Below are positions 55,750 to 64,000 of a stretch of 64,000 nucleotides of DNA, one piece after another; within the stretch, counting starts at the first letter, position 1, and the number at the start of each line of letters is the position of its first letter. Under the pieces are notes generated by a model. That model searched no databases and had not been told where the DNA came from. It saw nothing but the letters and a program-made list of their open reading frames with translations. Position numbers and translations under genes: made by a program. Source of the DNA: an uncultured Pelagibacteraceae bacterium (GTDB taxonomy: Bacteria > Pseudomonadota > Alphaproteobacteria > Pelagibacterales > Pelagibacteraceae); the NCBI GenBank assembly GCA_902609855.1, contig CACLTL010000001.1:1-64000 (forward strand). The letters run 5' to 3'.

Positions 55750-57303
55750 ATGAGTACACAACAAGCAACAAGCTCGAAAGTGTCTTCATCTTTAGATACC
55801 TCTCATTTGAAGGTTAAATTTCCATTTAAAGCTAAATATGGAAACTACATTAACGGAAAATTTGTAGAACCTAAATCTGGAAAGTATTTTGATAATACTT
55901 CTCCTATCACTAATGAAGTTATCTGTAAGGTGCCACGATCGAACGAGAAAGACGTTGATTTTGCTCTAGACGCAGCTCACGCAGCATTTCCTGCATGGGG
56001 AACAACATCAATTGGAGAGAGATCAAATATTCTCTTAAAGATTGCTGATGTTATTGAGAAAAATCTTAACGTTTTAGCGACAGCAGAATGTTTAGACAAT
56101 GGTAAGCCTATAAGAGAATGTATGGCTGCAGATTTACCTTTGGTAATTGATCATTGGAGATATTTTGCAGGAGTAATAAGAGCAGAGGAAGGTTCAGTTG
56201 CTGAAATCAGCAATAGTGAATATTCTTACCATATACCTGAACCATTAGGTGTGGTTGGACAAATCATACCATGGAACTTCCCATTATTAATGGCAACATG
56301 GAAACTTGCACCGGCTTTGGCTGCAGGAAATTGTGTTGTATTAAAACCAGCTGAACAAACACCAGCATCAATCATGTTGTTAATGGAACTAATTGGAGAT
56401 CTATTACCAGCAGGTGTTGTTAACGTTGTTAGTGGATATGGTCTTGAAGCAGGTAAACCATTAGCATCTTCTAAAAGAATTAAGAAGATAGCTTTTACTG
56501 GTGAAACTACTACTGGACGTTTGATTATGCAGTACGCATCTCAAAACTTAATTCCAATCACTTTAGAATTAGGTGGAAAATCACCAAACATTTTCTTTGA
56601 AGATGTTTTGGCAAAAGATGACGACTTCTTTGACAAATGTTTAGAAGGTTTTGCTATGTTTACGCTTAACCAAGGAGAAGTTTGTACTTGTCCAAGCAGA
56701 GCTTTAATTCAAGAATCTATTTATGATAAATTCATGGAAAGAGCCATTGCAAGAACAAAAGCTGTTAAACAAGACAATCCTTTAAAAATGGAGACTATGA
56801 TTGGAGCTCAAGCTTCACTAGAACAAATGGAAAAAATTAAATCTTATCTAGATTTAGGTAAGAAAGAGGGTGCCAAAGTTCTATGTGGAGGTAGTGAAGC
56901 TAAAATTAATAGTGGATTAGAAAAAGGAAACTATATCCAACCAACTATCTTTGAAGGCAAAAACAATATGCGAATATTCCAAGAGGAGATCTTTGGACCT
57001 GTAGTGTCAGTTACTAAGTTTAAAGATGAGAAAGAAGCATTAGAAATAGCTAATGATACTCTTTATGGACTTGGAGCAGGTGTTTGGACTAGAGATGGTA
57101 ACGTTGCATACAGAATGGGTAGAGGTATACAAGCAGGTAGAGTTTGGACAAACTGCTATCACGCGTACCCAGCTCACGCTGCATTTGGTGGATACAAACA
57201 ATCTGGTATCGGAAGAGAAACTCACAAAATGATGTTAAATCATTACAGACAAGTAAAGAATTTACACGTGTCTTACAGTGAGAAAAAATTAGGCTTCTTT
57301 TAA
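55750..57303 (+). CDS. NAD(P)-dependent aldehyde dehydrogenase
   Basis: Oxidises an aldehyde to its acid. The 517-residue protein has [29 protein letters not shown], the cofactor loop [13 protein letters not shown], the base glutamate in [14 protein letters not shown] and the catalytic cysteine in [14 protein letters not shown], plus [21 protein letters not shown]. The CTCPSR active site and adjacent DUF779 gene match the AldA/ExaC/acetaldehyde-dehydrogenase branch of alcohol-oxidising bacteria. A GGGGG ribosome-binding site precedes the ATG. The N-terminal 25 residues are Ser/Thr rich and probably disordered. Substrate unknown; acetaldehyde or another short aldehyde is likely. Confidence 0.93.
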   Translation: MSTQQATSSKVSSSLDTSHLKVKFPFKAKYGNYINGKFVEPKSGKYFDNTSPITNEVICKVPRSNEKDVDFALDAAHAAFPAWGTTSIGERSNILLKIADVIEKNLNVLATAECLDNGKPIRECMAADLPLVIDHWRYFAGVIRAEEGSVAEISNSEYSYHIPEPLGVVGQIIPWNFPLLMATWKLAPALAAGNCVVLKPAEQTPASIMLLMELIGDLLPAGVVNVVSGYGLEAGKPLASSKRIKKIAFTGETTTGRLIMQYASQNLIPITLELGGKSPNIFFEDVLAKDDDFFDKCLEGFAMFTLNQGEVCTCPSRALIQESIYDKFMERAIARTKAVKQDNPLKMETMIGAQASLEQMEKIKSYLDLGKKEGAKVLCGGSEAKINSGLEKGNYIQPTIFEGKNNMRIFQEEIFGPVVSVTKFKDEKEALEIANDTLYGLGAGVWTRDGNVAYRMGRGIQAGRVWTNCYHAYPAHAAFGGYKQSGIGRETHKMMLNHYRQVKNLHVSYSEKKLGFF

Positions 57304-57318
57304 CCAATAATATATAAT

Positions 57319-57343
57319 GGCCCATGATTCAAAATCATGGGCC
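57319..57343. other. Perfect hairpin between the aldehyde dehydrogenase and DUF779 genes
   Basis: GGCCCATGATT (57319-57329) and its exact complement (57333-57343) flank a CAA loop. There is no T run in either direction long enough for a classic terminator, so partial termination or mRNA stability control is more likely. The ATG at 57337 lies inside the stem, which argues against it as the DUF779 start. Confidence 0.75.
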
Positions 57344-57354
57344 GAAATATTGAA

Positions 57355-57711
57355 ATGAAAGTATCATTCACATTATCAGCAAAAAAATTACTTAGTGAAA
57401 TTAAAGAAGTTCACGGAGAAGATCTTTTATTTCACCAATCAGGCGGATGCTGTGATGGAAGCGCGCCTATGTGTTTTCCAGCAAAAGAATATCAAGTAGG
57501 AAACAGTGACGTAAAATTGGGAGAGGTTGATGGAACACCTTTCTATATGAATGAGGATCAATATGAAAAGTGGAAACATACAGATCTAACAATTGATGCT
57601 GTAAAAGGGATCGGAGGCATGTTTTCCCTTGATAATGGAACAGGGCAAAGATTTTTAACGAAATCTGAAATTTGTGTTGTAGTAGACAACGATAAAAAAG
57701 CTGCAAATTAA
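57355..57711 (+). CDS. DUF779 family protein
   Basis: A 118-residue protein with the family-typical LLFHQSGGCCDGSAPMCFP (three conserved cysteines), VDGTPFYMNEDQYEKWKHT and GMFSLDNGTGQRFLTKSEIC. The pattern suggests metal or thiol chemistry, but no activity is known to me. DUF779 genes regularly sit beside this type of aldehyde dehydrogenase, as here, so they probably work together. The ATG at 57355 is chosen over the one at 57337, which is buried in a hairpin. Confidence 0.9.
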   Translation: MKVSFTLSAKKLLSEIKEVHGEDLLFHQSGGCCDGSAPMCFPAKEYQVGNSDVKLGEVDGTPFYMNEDQYEKWKHTDLTIDAVKGIGGMFSLDNGTGQRFLTKSEICVVVDNDKKAAN

Positions 57712-57754
57712 TCTCTTTATAGACAAGTTCTAAAATATCTGTATTTAATTAAAT

Positions 57755-60430
57755 ATGGGCCAAATTTTACTTACTGATGTTAGAAAAAAATTCTTAGATT
57801 ATTTTAAAAAAAATAATCATAAGATTGTAGAATCTAGTAACTTAGTTCCAAATAATGATCCGACATTGATGTTCACCAACTCAGGTATGGTTCAGTTTAA
57901 AAATGTTTTTACTGGCTTAGAAAAAAGAGATTACAAAACAGCTACAACTTCCCAGAAATGTGTCAGAGCTGGCGGAAAGCATAATGATTTAGAAAATGTA
58001 GGATATACACCAAGACACCATACTTTTTTTGAAATGCTAGGAAATTTTTCCTTTGGAGATTATTTTAAAGAACAGGCAATTATTCATGCTTGGAACTTGT
58101 TAACTAAAGATTTTGAACTACCTAAAGAAAAACTATCAGTTACAGTTTTCCATGAAGATGAAGACTCTTTCAAACTTTGGAAAAAAATTGCAGGCTTAAG
58201 TGATGATAAGATAATTAAAATAGCTACCTCAGATAACTTTTGGTCAATGGGAGATACTGGTCCATGTGGTCCTTGTTCAGAAATTTTTTATGATCATGGT
58301 GAAAAATTAAAAGGTGGACCTCCAGGAAGCCCTGATGAAGATGGAGATAGATTTATTGAGATATGGAATTTAGTATTCATGCAGTACGAACAAATAACGA
58401 AAGATAAAAGAATAAATTTACCAAAACCATCAGTAGATACTGGGATGGGTTTAGAACGAATGACAGCTGTTCTTCAAGGAACCCATGATAATTATAAGAT
58501 CGATCACTTTAAAAAAATTATGGGTGCATCTTCAAATTTATTGAAGTCACCTATAAATGAGTCAACTATTGCAAGTCACAGAGTTATTGCAGATCATTTA
58601 AGAGCTAGCAGTTTTTTAATCGCTGAAGGAATACTACCTTCTAATGAAGGAAGAGGATATGTTTTGAGAAGAATCATGAGACGTGGGATGAGACATGCGC
58701 ATTCTTTAGGAAGCAAAGATCCTGTTTTTTATAAGTTATTTGATATTTTATTAAATGAAATGAAAAGCAGTTACCCTGAATTAATTACTGGTAAAGAATT
58801 AATAATTGAGACTTTAAAAAATGAGGAAGAAAAATTTTCTTCTCTTTTAGAAAGAGGAATGAAAATACTTGATGAAAATTTGACTAAAGTTTCAAATAAA
58901 ACCTTTCCAGGGTCAACAGCATTTAAATTATATGACACTTATGGTTTCCCTTTAGATCTAACCGCCGACATATTAAAAGGGAAGGGAATTAAAGTAGATA
59001 ATGTTGGTTTTGAAAAGGAGATGGAAAAAAGTAAAGCTCTTGCACGAGCTAATTGGAAAGGGTCTGGAGATAGATCTTTAGAAGAAAGATGGTTTAAAAT
59101 AAGAGAAGAAATAAATCCAACTGAATTTTTAGGTTATGAATTTGATAAAGCAGAAGGTGTTGTTATTAAAATTTCAAAAGATGGTAAATTTGTAGACTCA
59201 GCTAGCACTGGAGATGAGGTAGAAGTTATAACAAATCAAACCCCATTTTATGGAGAGTCAGGCGGTCAAGTTGGTGATCAGGGTTTTATTTTTAATTCAG
59301 ATTGTAAAATAAAAATTAACGATACCCAAAAAAAAATGGGAGATTTATTTGTTCATTATGGAAAAATTGAAAAAGGCTCAATATCAATTGGGCAAAACGT
59401 TAATTTAGAAATAGATGTTTTAAAAAGAAATAACTCTAAAGCTTATCATTCAGCAACTCATTTATTACATGAATCATTAAGAAGAACTTTAGGAAAACAT
59501 GTCACTCAAAAGGGGTCGTTAGTTTCACCTGATAGGCTAAGATTTGATTTTAGTCATAATAAGCCCATTGAAAAAAATGAATTGGTAAAAATAAATAAAA
59601 TTGTAAACGAAATTGTAGCTGGCTCTACTGATGTACAGACAAGAATAATGACTCCAAAAGAAGCAGTAAGCATGGGCGCATTAGCATTATTTGGTGAAAA
59701 ATACGGAGAAGAAGTGAGAGTGGTTTTTATGGGAAAGGAAAATAACGGTTTTTTCTCAACTGAATTATGTGGAGGTACTCACGTTAAAAATACTAAAGAG
59801 GTTGGTAAATTTAAAGTTATAAGTCAGTCTTCGATCGCCTCAGGAGTTAGGAGAGTTGAAGCGTTAAGAGATAAACAATTAGAAGTTTATGAAAAGACAC
59901 AGAAACAGGACAAATCTCAAAAAGAGATAAATCTAAAAGGTGAAATAACATTAATTAAAAAGGAATTACAAAAACTAAAAATAAAGCCAGATTATAAAGA
60001 TAATTTAAATTTAACTGAAAACTTAAAAAATTTAAATAAACAGCTTAACAAAGTAAAAATTGAAATTATTAAGAAAGATAAAAGTAAAAACATAATACAT
60101 GATAAAAAAATTGGAGATATATTAATTCGAGAGCAAATTTTAAAAGATTTTCCTCCTAAAGAATTAAGAGGAATTATTGACCAAGGCAAAAAAGAGATTA
60201 AATCAGGTATCATAATAAGCATTTCTACTTTTGAGGATAAAGTAGGAGTTGCTATAGGAGTTTCTCAAGATCTTACGACTAAATTTGATGCTGTTACACT
60301 TGTTAAGACTGCATCAGAAATTTTAGGAGGAAAAGGCGGGGGAGGAAGAAAAGACTTTGCTCAAGCTGGTGGTATCAATCAAAGTAAAATTGAACAAGCT
60401 TTCGAAGTAGTCAGAAAAAAACTTAATTAA
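57755..60430 (+). CDS. alaS: Alanyl-tRNA synthetase
   Basis: Charges tRNA-Ala and edits mischarged Ser and Gly. The 891-residue protein has the class II catalytic core ([81 protein letters not shown]), the editing domain with zinc ligands in [15 protein letters not shown] and [13 protein letters not shown], and a C-terminal domain ending [15 protein letters not shown]. All domains are complete. It overlaps convergent icd by 8 bp. Confidence 0.98.
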   Translation: MGQILLTDVRKKFLDYFKKNNHKIVESSNLVPNNDPTLMFTNSGMVQFKNVFTGLEKRDYKTATTSQKCVRAGGKHNDLENVGYTPRHHTFFEMLGNFSFGDYFKEQAIIHAWNLLTKDFELPKEKLSVTVFHEDEDSFKLWKKIAGLSDDKIIKIATSDNFWSMGDTGPCGPCSEIFYDHGEKLKGGPPGSPDEDGDRFIEIWNLVFMQYEQITKDKRINLPKPSVDTGMGLERMTAVLQGTHDNYKIDHFKKIMGASSNLLKSPINESTIASHRVIADHLRASSFLIAEGILPSNEGRGYVLRRIMRRGMRHAHSLGSKDPVFYKLFDILLNEMKSSYPELITGKELIIETLKNEEEKFSSLLERGMKILDENLTKVSNKTFPGSTAFKLYDTYGFPLDLTADILKGKGIKVDNVGFEKEMEKSKALARANWKGSGDRSLEERWFKIREEINPTEFLGYEFDKAEGVVIKISKDGKFVDSASTGDEVEVITNQTPFYGESGGQVGDQGFIFNSDCKIKINDTQKKMGDLFVHYGKIEKGSISIGQNVNLEIDVLKRNNSKAYHSATHLLHESLRRTLGKHVTQKGSLVSPDRLRFDFSHNKPIEKNELVKINKIVNEIVAGSTDVQTRIMTPKEAVSMGALALFGEKYGEEVRVVFMGKENNGFFSTELCGGTHVKNTKEVGKFKVISQSSIASGVRRVEALRDKQLEVYEKTQKQDKSQKEINLKGEITLIKKELQKLKIKPDYKDNLNLTENLKNLNKQLNKVKIEIIKKDKSKNIIHDKKIGDILIREQILKDFPPKELRGIIDQGKKEIKSGIIISISTFEDKVGVAIGVSQDLTTKFDAVTLVKTASEILGGKGGGGRKDFAQAGGINQSKIEQAFEVVRKKLN

Positions 60431-61637
60431 GTTTTTTCTTTAAATTTCCATCAATAGCTTCTAAAAATTGATTAGTAGTTAAATATTTTGTTGATTTATC
60501 AATCAGGATAGCAAGGTCTTTAGTCATCGAACCGCTCTCGACAGTTTCAACACAAACTTTTTCAAGAGATGAAGCAAACTTAATAAGTTCATTATTATTA
60601 TCTATTTTACCTCTGTGAGCTAAACCTCTAGTCCAAGCAAAAATTGAGGCTATTGGATTTGTAGAAGTTTCTTTTCCTTGTTGATGCATCCTGTAGTGTC
60701 TAGTTACTGTTCCGTGAGCAGCTTCTGACTCAACAGTTTTTCCATCTGGAGTCATTAACACGCTTGTCATTAATCCCAAAGAACCAAACCCTTGAGCTAC
60801 AGTATCTGATTGAACATCACCATCATAGTTTTTACAAGCCCAAATGTAACCTCCATTCCATTTCATAGCACAAGCTACCATGTCATCAATTAACCTATGT
60901 TCATAAGTAATTTTTACCGAGTCAAATTTGCTTTTAAATTCTTTTTCGAAAACTTCTTGAAATAAATCTTTAAAGCGACCATCGTATGCTTTTAAAATTG
61001 TATTTTTGGTAGATAAATATACTGGCCATTTTCTACCAAGGCCATAATTCATACATGCTCTTGCGAAATTTTTTATAGAATCATCTAAGTTATACATTGC
61101 CAGGGCTGTGCCTGGACCTGTAAAATTAAATACTTCAAACTCTTTTTTGTTTTTGCCATCTTTTGAAATCCATTTAATTTCCATTTTTCCTTCCCCAGGA
61201 ATTAAAAAATCAGTTGCACGATATTGATCACCAAAAGCGTGTCTTCCAATTACTATTGGCTGAGTCCATCCAGGAACTAATTTCGGAACATTTTTACAAA
61301 TAATTGGTTCCCTAAATACTGTTCCACCTAATATATTTCGAATAGTTCCATTAGGAGATCTCCACATTTTTTTAAGTTTGAATTCCTCAACTCTTGCTTC
61401 ATCTGGTGTGATAGTTGCGCATTTAACACCAACGCCGTATTGCTTGATGGCATTAGCTGCATCAATGGTAATTTGGTCATTGGATTTATCCCGACTCTCC
61501 ATTCCTAAATCATAGTACTTTAAGTCTATTTCCAGGTAAGGTTTGATCAGTTTATCTTTGATAAAAGACCAGATAATTCTTGTCATTTCGTCACCGTCTA
61601 ATTCTACAACTGGATTTTTAACTTTAATTTTTGCCAT
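60423..61637 (-). CDS. icd: NADP-dependent isocitrate dehydrogenase (homodimeric, eukaryote-like type)
   Basis: Decarboxylates isocitrate to 2-oxoglutarate in the TCA cycle. The 404-residue protein begins [19 protein letters not shown], has the substrate-binding [21 protein letters not shown], the phosphorylation-region equivalents, [20 protein letters not shown] and the cofactor segment [20 protein letters not shown]. This is the type II enzyme found in eukaryotes and many alphaproteobacteria, not the E. coli type. It is divergent from psd across 64 bp. Confidence 0.97.
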   Translation of the reverse strand: MAKIKVKNPVVELDGDEMTRIIWSFIKDKLIKPYLEIDLKYYDLGMESRDKSNDQITIDAANAIKQYGVGVKCATITPDEARVEEFKLKKMWRSPNGTIRNILGGTVFREPIICKNVPKLVPGWTQPIVIGRHAFGDQYRATDFLIPGEGKMEIKWISKDGKNKKEFEVFNFTGPGTALAMYNLDDSIKNFARACMNYGLGRKWPVYLSTKNTILKAYDGRFKDLFQEVFEKEFKSKFDSVKITYEHRLIDDMVACAMKWNGGYIWACKNYDGDVQSDTVAQGFGSLGLMTSVLMTPDGKTVESEAAHGTVTRHYRMHQQGKETSTNPIASIFAWTRGLAHRGKIDNNNELIKFASSLEKVCVETVESGSMTKDLAILIDKSTKYLTTNQFLEAIDGNLKKKLN

Positions 61638-61701
61638 AAAAAATTGATTGATAAACTGTGATTTTTATACATATTAAGAAAAATTTAGCAAACTTAAAAT
61701 T

Positions 61702-62349
61702 ATGTTTAATACGATATTTCCGAAAATACACAAAGAAGGATATAAATTTCTCGCCATTTCAATCTTGGTTACGTTTATTATTTTATTCTTTTCCAAATTT
61801 CTTGGAGGTTTATTTATTTTAGTTACATTTTGGGTCTATTACTTTTTTAGGGATCCAGATAGATATGCAATAAACGATGACAAATATTTAGTAAGCCCTG
61901 CGGATGGTTTGATTACAGATATCTCAGAAAAATCAGGTCCAGAAGAACTTAGGTTAGAAAATACATCTTATACAAAAGTTAGTATATTTATGAACGTATT
62001 TAATTGCCATGTAAATCGAGTCCCATCATCCGGAAAAGTTGAAGAAATTTTTTATAAACCTGGTAAATTTTTAAATGCTTCATTAGATAAAGCAAGTGAA
62101 GAAAATGAAAGAAATTATTTTAAAATCAAACTTGTTACTGGCGAAGAAATTATAATTGTTCAAATTGCGGGTCTTATAGCTAGAAGAATTGTTTGTGAGG
62201 TAGAACAAGGGCAAGATTTAAAACAAGGAGACAGGATAGGCATGATAAGGTTTGGTAGTAGAGTAGATATCTATTTTAAAAATAAAAAAATTTTAGCAAA
62301 ACTTGGTCAAAACGTTGTAGCAGGAGAAAGCTTGATAGCTTCTGAGTAA
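61702..62349 (+). CDS. psd: Phosphatidylserine decarboxylase-related protein
   Basis: Pyruvoyl enzyme converting phosphatidylserine to phosphatidylethanolamine at the inner membrane. The short 215-residue form has an N-terminal hydrophobic hairpin (YKFLAISILVTFIILFF, GGLFILVTFWVYYFF), the conserved FRDPDR and SPADGLITDI, FMNVFNCHVNRVPSSGKV and the self-cleavage site MIRFGSRVDIYF, where the Ser becomes the pyruvoyl group. It matches the short Psd type of alphaproteobacteria. The pssA start overlaps its stop by one base. Confidence 0.95.
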   Translation: MFNTIFPKIHKEGYKFLAISILVTFIILFFSKFLGGLFILVTFWVYYFFRDPDRYAINDDKYLVSPADGLITDISEKSGPEELRLENTSYTKVSIFMNVFNCHVNRVPSSGKVEEIFYKPGKFLNASLDKASEENERNYFKIKLVTGEEIIIVQIAGLIARRIVCEVEQGQDLKQGDRIGMIRFGSRVDIYFKNKKILAKLGQNVVAGESLIASE

Positions 62350-63137
62350 TGGAAGAAAAAAAAAAATTTAAATTAGTTTCGTCAAAAAAAACAAGATATT
62401 TACTTCCAAATATTTTAACTTTGGCGGGAGTCTGTTTAGGAATAAGTTCAATAAAATTTTCTATTGATGGTAATTTTAGTTTGGCAGTTACTTTAATTTT
62501 ATTTGCAGCAATTTTAGATGCTCTGGATGGAAGAGTCGCTAGGCTAATTAAAGGTACATCAGAATTTGGAAAAGAATTAGATTCTCTAACAGACTTCGTG
62601 AGTTTTGGTATAGCCCCAGCTTTTATATTGTATTTTTGGGAGTTAAATAAATATGGAAAATTAGGATGGGCAATTACTCTTATTTATTCTGTTTGTTGTG
62701 TTTTAAGACTAGCTAGATTTAATCTTACAAAAATAGAGGATTCAGCTGAATGGAAAAATAATTTTTTTGAAGGTATACCATCACCTGCAGGAGGATTACT
62801 GGTTTTAATGCCATTAATTTATGAACTGGCAAATTTAAATTATGAATTAGAAATTAAACAATTTACTCCGTACTTAACAGTGTTAATAGCAATTTTATTA
62901 GTTAGTAAAATTCCTACTTTAGCTCTAAAAAAAATATCTATTTCACCCAAGGCAACAGTCTTTTTACTGCTTGGCGCAGGTATAGTTTTTATAGCACTGC
63001 TATTTTATACTCTTGAAACTTTATTAATTTTTGGATTAATTTATTTAATTTCTATACCTGTAAGTATTATTATGTATAAAAAACAAAATAATAAATTAGA
63101 GAAAATATCTGATGATAATCATGAAGATATTTTGTAA
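62349..63137 (+). CDS. pssA: CDP-diacylglycerol-serine O-phosphatidyltransferase
   Basis: Makes phosphatidylserine, the substrate of Psd, in the membrane. The 262-residue protein has the CDP-alcohol phosphotransferase motif DALDGRVARLIKGTSEFGKE followed by LDSLTDFVSFG (DGxxAR...GxxxDxxxD) after a first hydrophobic segment, then several more spans including VLIAILLVSKIPTLAL and ATVFLLLGAGIVFIALLFY. psd-pssA in one operon is the common order and gives phosphatidylethanolamine as a main lipid. Overlaps rlmE by one base. Confidence 0.96.
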   Translation: MEEKKKFKLVSSKKTRYLLPNILTLAGVCLGISSIKFSIDGNFSLAVTLILFAAILDALDGRVARLIKGTSEFGKELDSLTDFVSFGIAPAFILYFWELNKYGKLGWAITLIYSVCCVLRLARFNLTKIEDSAEWKNNFFEGIPSPAGGLLVLMPLIYELANLNYELEIKQFTPYLTVLIAILLVSKIPTLALKKISISPKATVFLLLGAGIVFIALLFYTLETLLIFGLIYLISIPVSIIMYKKQNNKLEKISDDNHEDIL

Positions 63138-63763
63138 TGAAGAAATCAAAAAGAGTAAAAAAAAGCAATTCTTGGAAAATTAAGCAACATAGAGATCAAT
63201 ATTTTAAAAAATCTAGAACCTTAGGTTATAGATCACGAGCTTCATTTAAATTAATTGAAATCAATGAAAAATATAAATTTTTAAAAAAAGATACTAATCT
63301 GTTAGATCTAGGTTGTCACCCTGGAGGATGGTCACAAGTAGCAAGTCAAATTATCAAATCTGGAAAAGTTATGTCTATAGATCTTAAAGAGATGGATCCA
63401 ATAGGGAACGTGAAATTCTTAAAAAGGGATTTTTTGGAAAACAAAACTAAAACTGAGGTAATTACCTATTTTAATTCTTTAATAGACGTAATTATATCAG
63501 ATATGGCAGCAGATACTACTGGAAGCAAATCACTAGACTCTATTAGAACAAATCAACTTTGTACTGAAGTAATTAATTTTTCAAAGGATATTCTTAAACC
63601 TAAAGGTGTATTAATATCGAAACTTTTCATGGGTGAAGACTTTATTGAGGTAAAAAAGTTAGCTAAATCAATGTTTAAAAAAGTAAATTTCTTTAAACCA
63701 GAGTCCAGCAGAAAAGAGTCAAAAGAAACTTATTTACATTGTGAAATTTTAAAGTCTTTATAA
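63137..63763 (+). CDS. rlmE: 23S rRNA 2'-O-ribose methyltransferase RlmE (FtsJ/RrmJ)
   Basis: Methylates U2552 in the A-loop of 23S rRNA. The 208-residue Rossmann methyltransferase has YRSRASFKLIEINEKY with the first catalytic Lys, the SAM motif LLDLGCHPGGWSQVA, the catalytic Asp in VIISDMAADTTGS, the Lys in GVLISKLFMGEDF and the Glu in SRKESKETYLHC, making the K-D-K-E tetrad. It is a heat-shock gene in E. coli; no RpoH site is evident here. It joins pssA by a TAATG overlap. Confidence 0.96.
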   Translation: MKKSKRVKKSNSWKIKQHRDQYFKKSRTLGYRSRASFKLIEINEKYKFLKKDTNLLDLGCHPGGWSQVASQIIKSGKVMSIDLKEMDPIGNVKFLKRDFLENKTKTEVITYFNSLIDVIISDMAADTTGSKSLDSIRTNQLCTEVINFSKDILKPKGVLISKLFMGEDFIEVKKLAKSMFKKVNFFKPESSRKESKETYLHCEILKSL

Positions 63764-63783
63764 ATTTAAATAATTGTATATAA

Positions 63784-64000
<217 letters not shown>

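Overview
The window is a piece of an A+T-rich (about 30% G+C by eye, not computed), very tightly packed alphaproteobacterial chromosome, most likely SAR11 / Candidatus Pelagibacter. The evidence is the base composition, the near absence of intergenic DNA, lysine-rich proteins, alphaproteobacterial gene orders (glyQ-glyS-ppdK, xseB-ispA-dxs, ftsH-folP-glmM, efp-suhB, Tol-Pal) and a proteorhodopsin gene followed by ferredoxin and ferredoxin reductase genes. Genes overlap head to tail (often TAATG stop-start fusions) or tail to tail (often sharing a 4-bp stop). I see no insertion sequence, prophage, CRISPR array or clear pseudogene. No gene-free stretch exceeds about 230 bases.

Layout. 1-5466 (minus): tkt-pgk-fba-thiE-efp-suhB, central carbon metabolism plus thiamine and translation. 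5524-8852 (plus): a coiled-coil protein, zapA, 5-formyl-THF cyclo-ligase, a YmdB-type phosphoesterase, yebC and an atypical phage-type ruvC. 8909-13762: tolQRAB, pal and cpoB. 13731-21243: tilS, ftsH, folP, glmM, thiD, purA. 21240-23148 (minus): rpoH and rluD. 23173: tRNA-Arg(TCG). 23253-27228 (minus): tsaC, then a small accessory-looking set made of an ABC-2 exporter, a putative 2OG-Fe(II) oxygenase and a GT17 glycosyltransferase ending beside the tRNA. 27247-33005: isoprenoid genes (xseB, ispA, dxs, ispB) with aroC and pdxH. 33151-39578: S49 peptidase, glyQS, ppdK. 39571-41395 (minus): nadA and nadC. 41457: tRNA-Leu(GAG). 41658-45778: ygfZ, dihydroorotase, propionyl-CoA synthetase. 46006-48943: blue-tuned proteorhodopsin, a 45-residue membrane protein, 2Fe-2S ferredoxin, ferredoxin-NADP reductase and a GST. 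48940-51682: dksA and two surface-glycan glycosyltransferases. 51810-55580: GFA protein, glycerate kinase, tolC, recA. 55750-60430: aldehyde dehydrogenase, DUF779, alaS. 60423-64000: icd, psd, pssA, rlmE and the start of guaB.

How the genes work together. Carbon genes (Tkt, Pgk, class I Fba, PPDK, glycerate kinase, PrpE, Icd, ALDH) fit a metabolism of small organic acids with gluconeogenic flow. ThiE and ThiD without thiC fit thiamine made from an imported pyrimidine precursor. IspA, Dxs and IspB supply prenyl chains for quinones and potentially retinal. The proteorhodopsin cluster joins a light-driven proton pump to a soluble electron-transfer pair. The parts most worth a second look are the proteorhodopsin leader (perfect 18-bp palindrome and possible pairing of the ribosome-binding site), the unlisted 45-residue membrane protein between proteorhodopsin and ferredoxin, the phage-type RuvC at a locus with no ruvAB, and the tRNA-adjacent exporter/GT17/oxygenase set.
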